Of a stretch of 5,962 nucleotides of DNA, positions 5,462 to 5,962 are shown piece after piece. Source of the stretch: Victivallaceae bacterium (GTDB taxonomy: Bacteria > Verrucomicrobiota > Lentisphaeria > Victivallales > Victivallaceae); NCBI GenBank assembly GCA_028698975.1, contig JAQVVK010000130.1, positions 1 to 5,962 of the forward strand. The letters are read 5' to 3'. Numbering within the stretch: position 1 is the stretch's first letter; each line of letters starts with the position of its first letter. The position numbers and the translations under genes were made by a program. The notes under the pieces are model-generated. The model did no database searches and was not told where the DNA came from. It saw nothing but the letters and a program-made list of their open reading frames with translations.

Positions 5462-5962
5462 CTACAGAAGTTCGGCGATCTGAACCGCGTTCAGAGCCGC
5501 GCCTTTGAGCAGTTGGTCGCCGGAAACAAAGATATCCAGCCCGCGTTTGTCGCGGCGCGAAATGTCCTGCCTGATGCGGCCGACCAATACATCGTATTTT
5601 TCGGTGGCGTCAACCGGCATCGGGTAACGCTTGGCGGCGGGGTCGTCCACCACGGTAACTCCGGGAGCGGCGGCCAAGATGGCGCGCGCCTCGTCGGGCG
5701 TGATCTCACTTTCAAACTCAAGATTGAGTGCCTCGGAGTGGGCGCGCAATGCCGGGATCCGCACACTGGTGCAGCTGAGCAGCAATTCGGGCAGATGCAG
5801 CATCTTGCGCGACTCGTTGAGCATCTTAAGCTCTTCCTTGGTATAGCCGTTTTCGGTGAAAGAGTCGATATGCGGTATCAGATTGAACGCGATCCGGTGC
5901 GCAAACGCCTTAGGCTCGATCGGCTGACCGTCAAGCACCTGCCGGGTCTGCAACAGCAGCTC
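5462..5962 (-). CDS. asd: Aspartate-semialdehyde dehydrogenase, C-terminal 166 residues
   Basis: The open frame runs off the right edge (first visible residues ELLLQTRQVLDG), so this is the C-terminal half of a protein of about 340 residues; the apparent TTG start inside it is not real. The enzyme reduces L-aspartyl-4-phosphate to aspartate semialdehyde with NADPH, the branch point to lysine/diaminopimelate, threonine and methionine. Recognisable family segments: NLIPHIDSFTENGYTKEELKM near 5881-5820, CTSVRIPALRAHSEALN with the catalytic-site His encoded at 5738-5740 (E. coli His274 equivalent), VGRIRQD, and the C-terminal GDQLLKGAALNAVQIAELL ending at TAG 5462-5464. The nucleophilic Cys and the NADP-binding N-terminus lie outside the window. 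It precedes tilS by about 106 bp and may belong to a separate transcription unit. Confidence 0.96.
   Translation of the reverse strand, partial: ELLLQTRQVLDGQPIEPKAFAHRIAFNLIPHIDSFTENGYTKEELKMLNESRKMLHLPELLLSCTSVRIPALRAHSEALNLEFESEITPDEARAILAAAPGVTVVDDPAAKRYPMPVDATEKYDVLVGRIRQDISRRDKRGLDIFVSGDQLLKGAALNAVQIAELL

Noticed and set aside
5462..5953. asd fragment as a complete 163-residue gene starting at 5953
   Set aside because: The apparent start is an internal TTG; the frame stays open to the window edge with asd-like residues, so the gene is simply cut by the window.

Overview
The window reads as one bacterial chromosome segment in which every supported gene lies on the minus strand, so transcription runs from position 5962 down to 1. 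GC content is high (roughly 60% by eye) and genes are packed with almost no spacing. A Kdo/WaaP-type kinase suggests an LPS-bearing, Gram-negative envelope. The TilS motif variant GHHADDRAEN and the overall protein style would suit the PVC superphylum (Lentisphaerota/Verrucomicrobiota), but that placement is a weak impression, not a demonstrated result.

Layout in transcription order: the C-terminal part of aspartate-semialdehyde dehydrogenase (asd, cut by the right edge); a gap of about 106 bp with small hairpins; tilS (tRNA-Ile lysidine synthetase, best start an ATG at 5355); a 33-bp AT-rich gap with a good sigma70-like promoter; a Kdo/WaaP-family small-molecule kinase; a LipM-type octanoyltransferase; rnc (RNase III); an iron-type alcohol dehydrogenase; and the N-terminal 235 residues of a PfkB-family sugar kinase cut by the left edge. 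The last gene has no stop codon in the window and is easily missed.

From the kinase onward the genes are joined by stop/start overlaps: ATGA at kinase/lipM, 29 bp (or 8 bp with an alternative start) at lipM/rnc, ATGA at rnc/adh and ATGA at adh/pfkB. This indicates one polycistronic, translationally coupled unit. It mixes essential RNA enzymes (TilS, RNase III), cofactor attachment (LipM), probable envelope sugar phosphorylation (kinase) and small-molecule carbon metabolism (dehydrogenase plus sugar kinase). No single pathway links them, so the cluster looks like a housekeeping operon with a metabolic pair at its 3' end. No mobile element, CRISPR array, tRNA, rRNA or clear Rho-independent terminator was seen. 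I do not see a wholly new system. The points most worth checking are the possible leaderless promoter before the kinase, two mutually exclusive hairpins at the tilS ribosome binding site, the kinase's lack of a helix-C acidic residue, and a His-to-Gln change at a dehydrogenase metal-ligand position.
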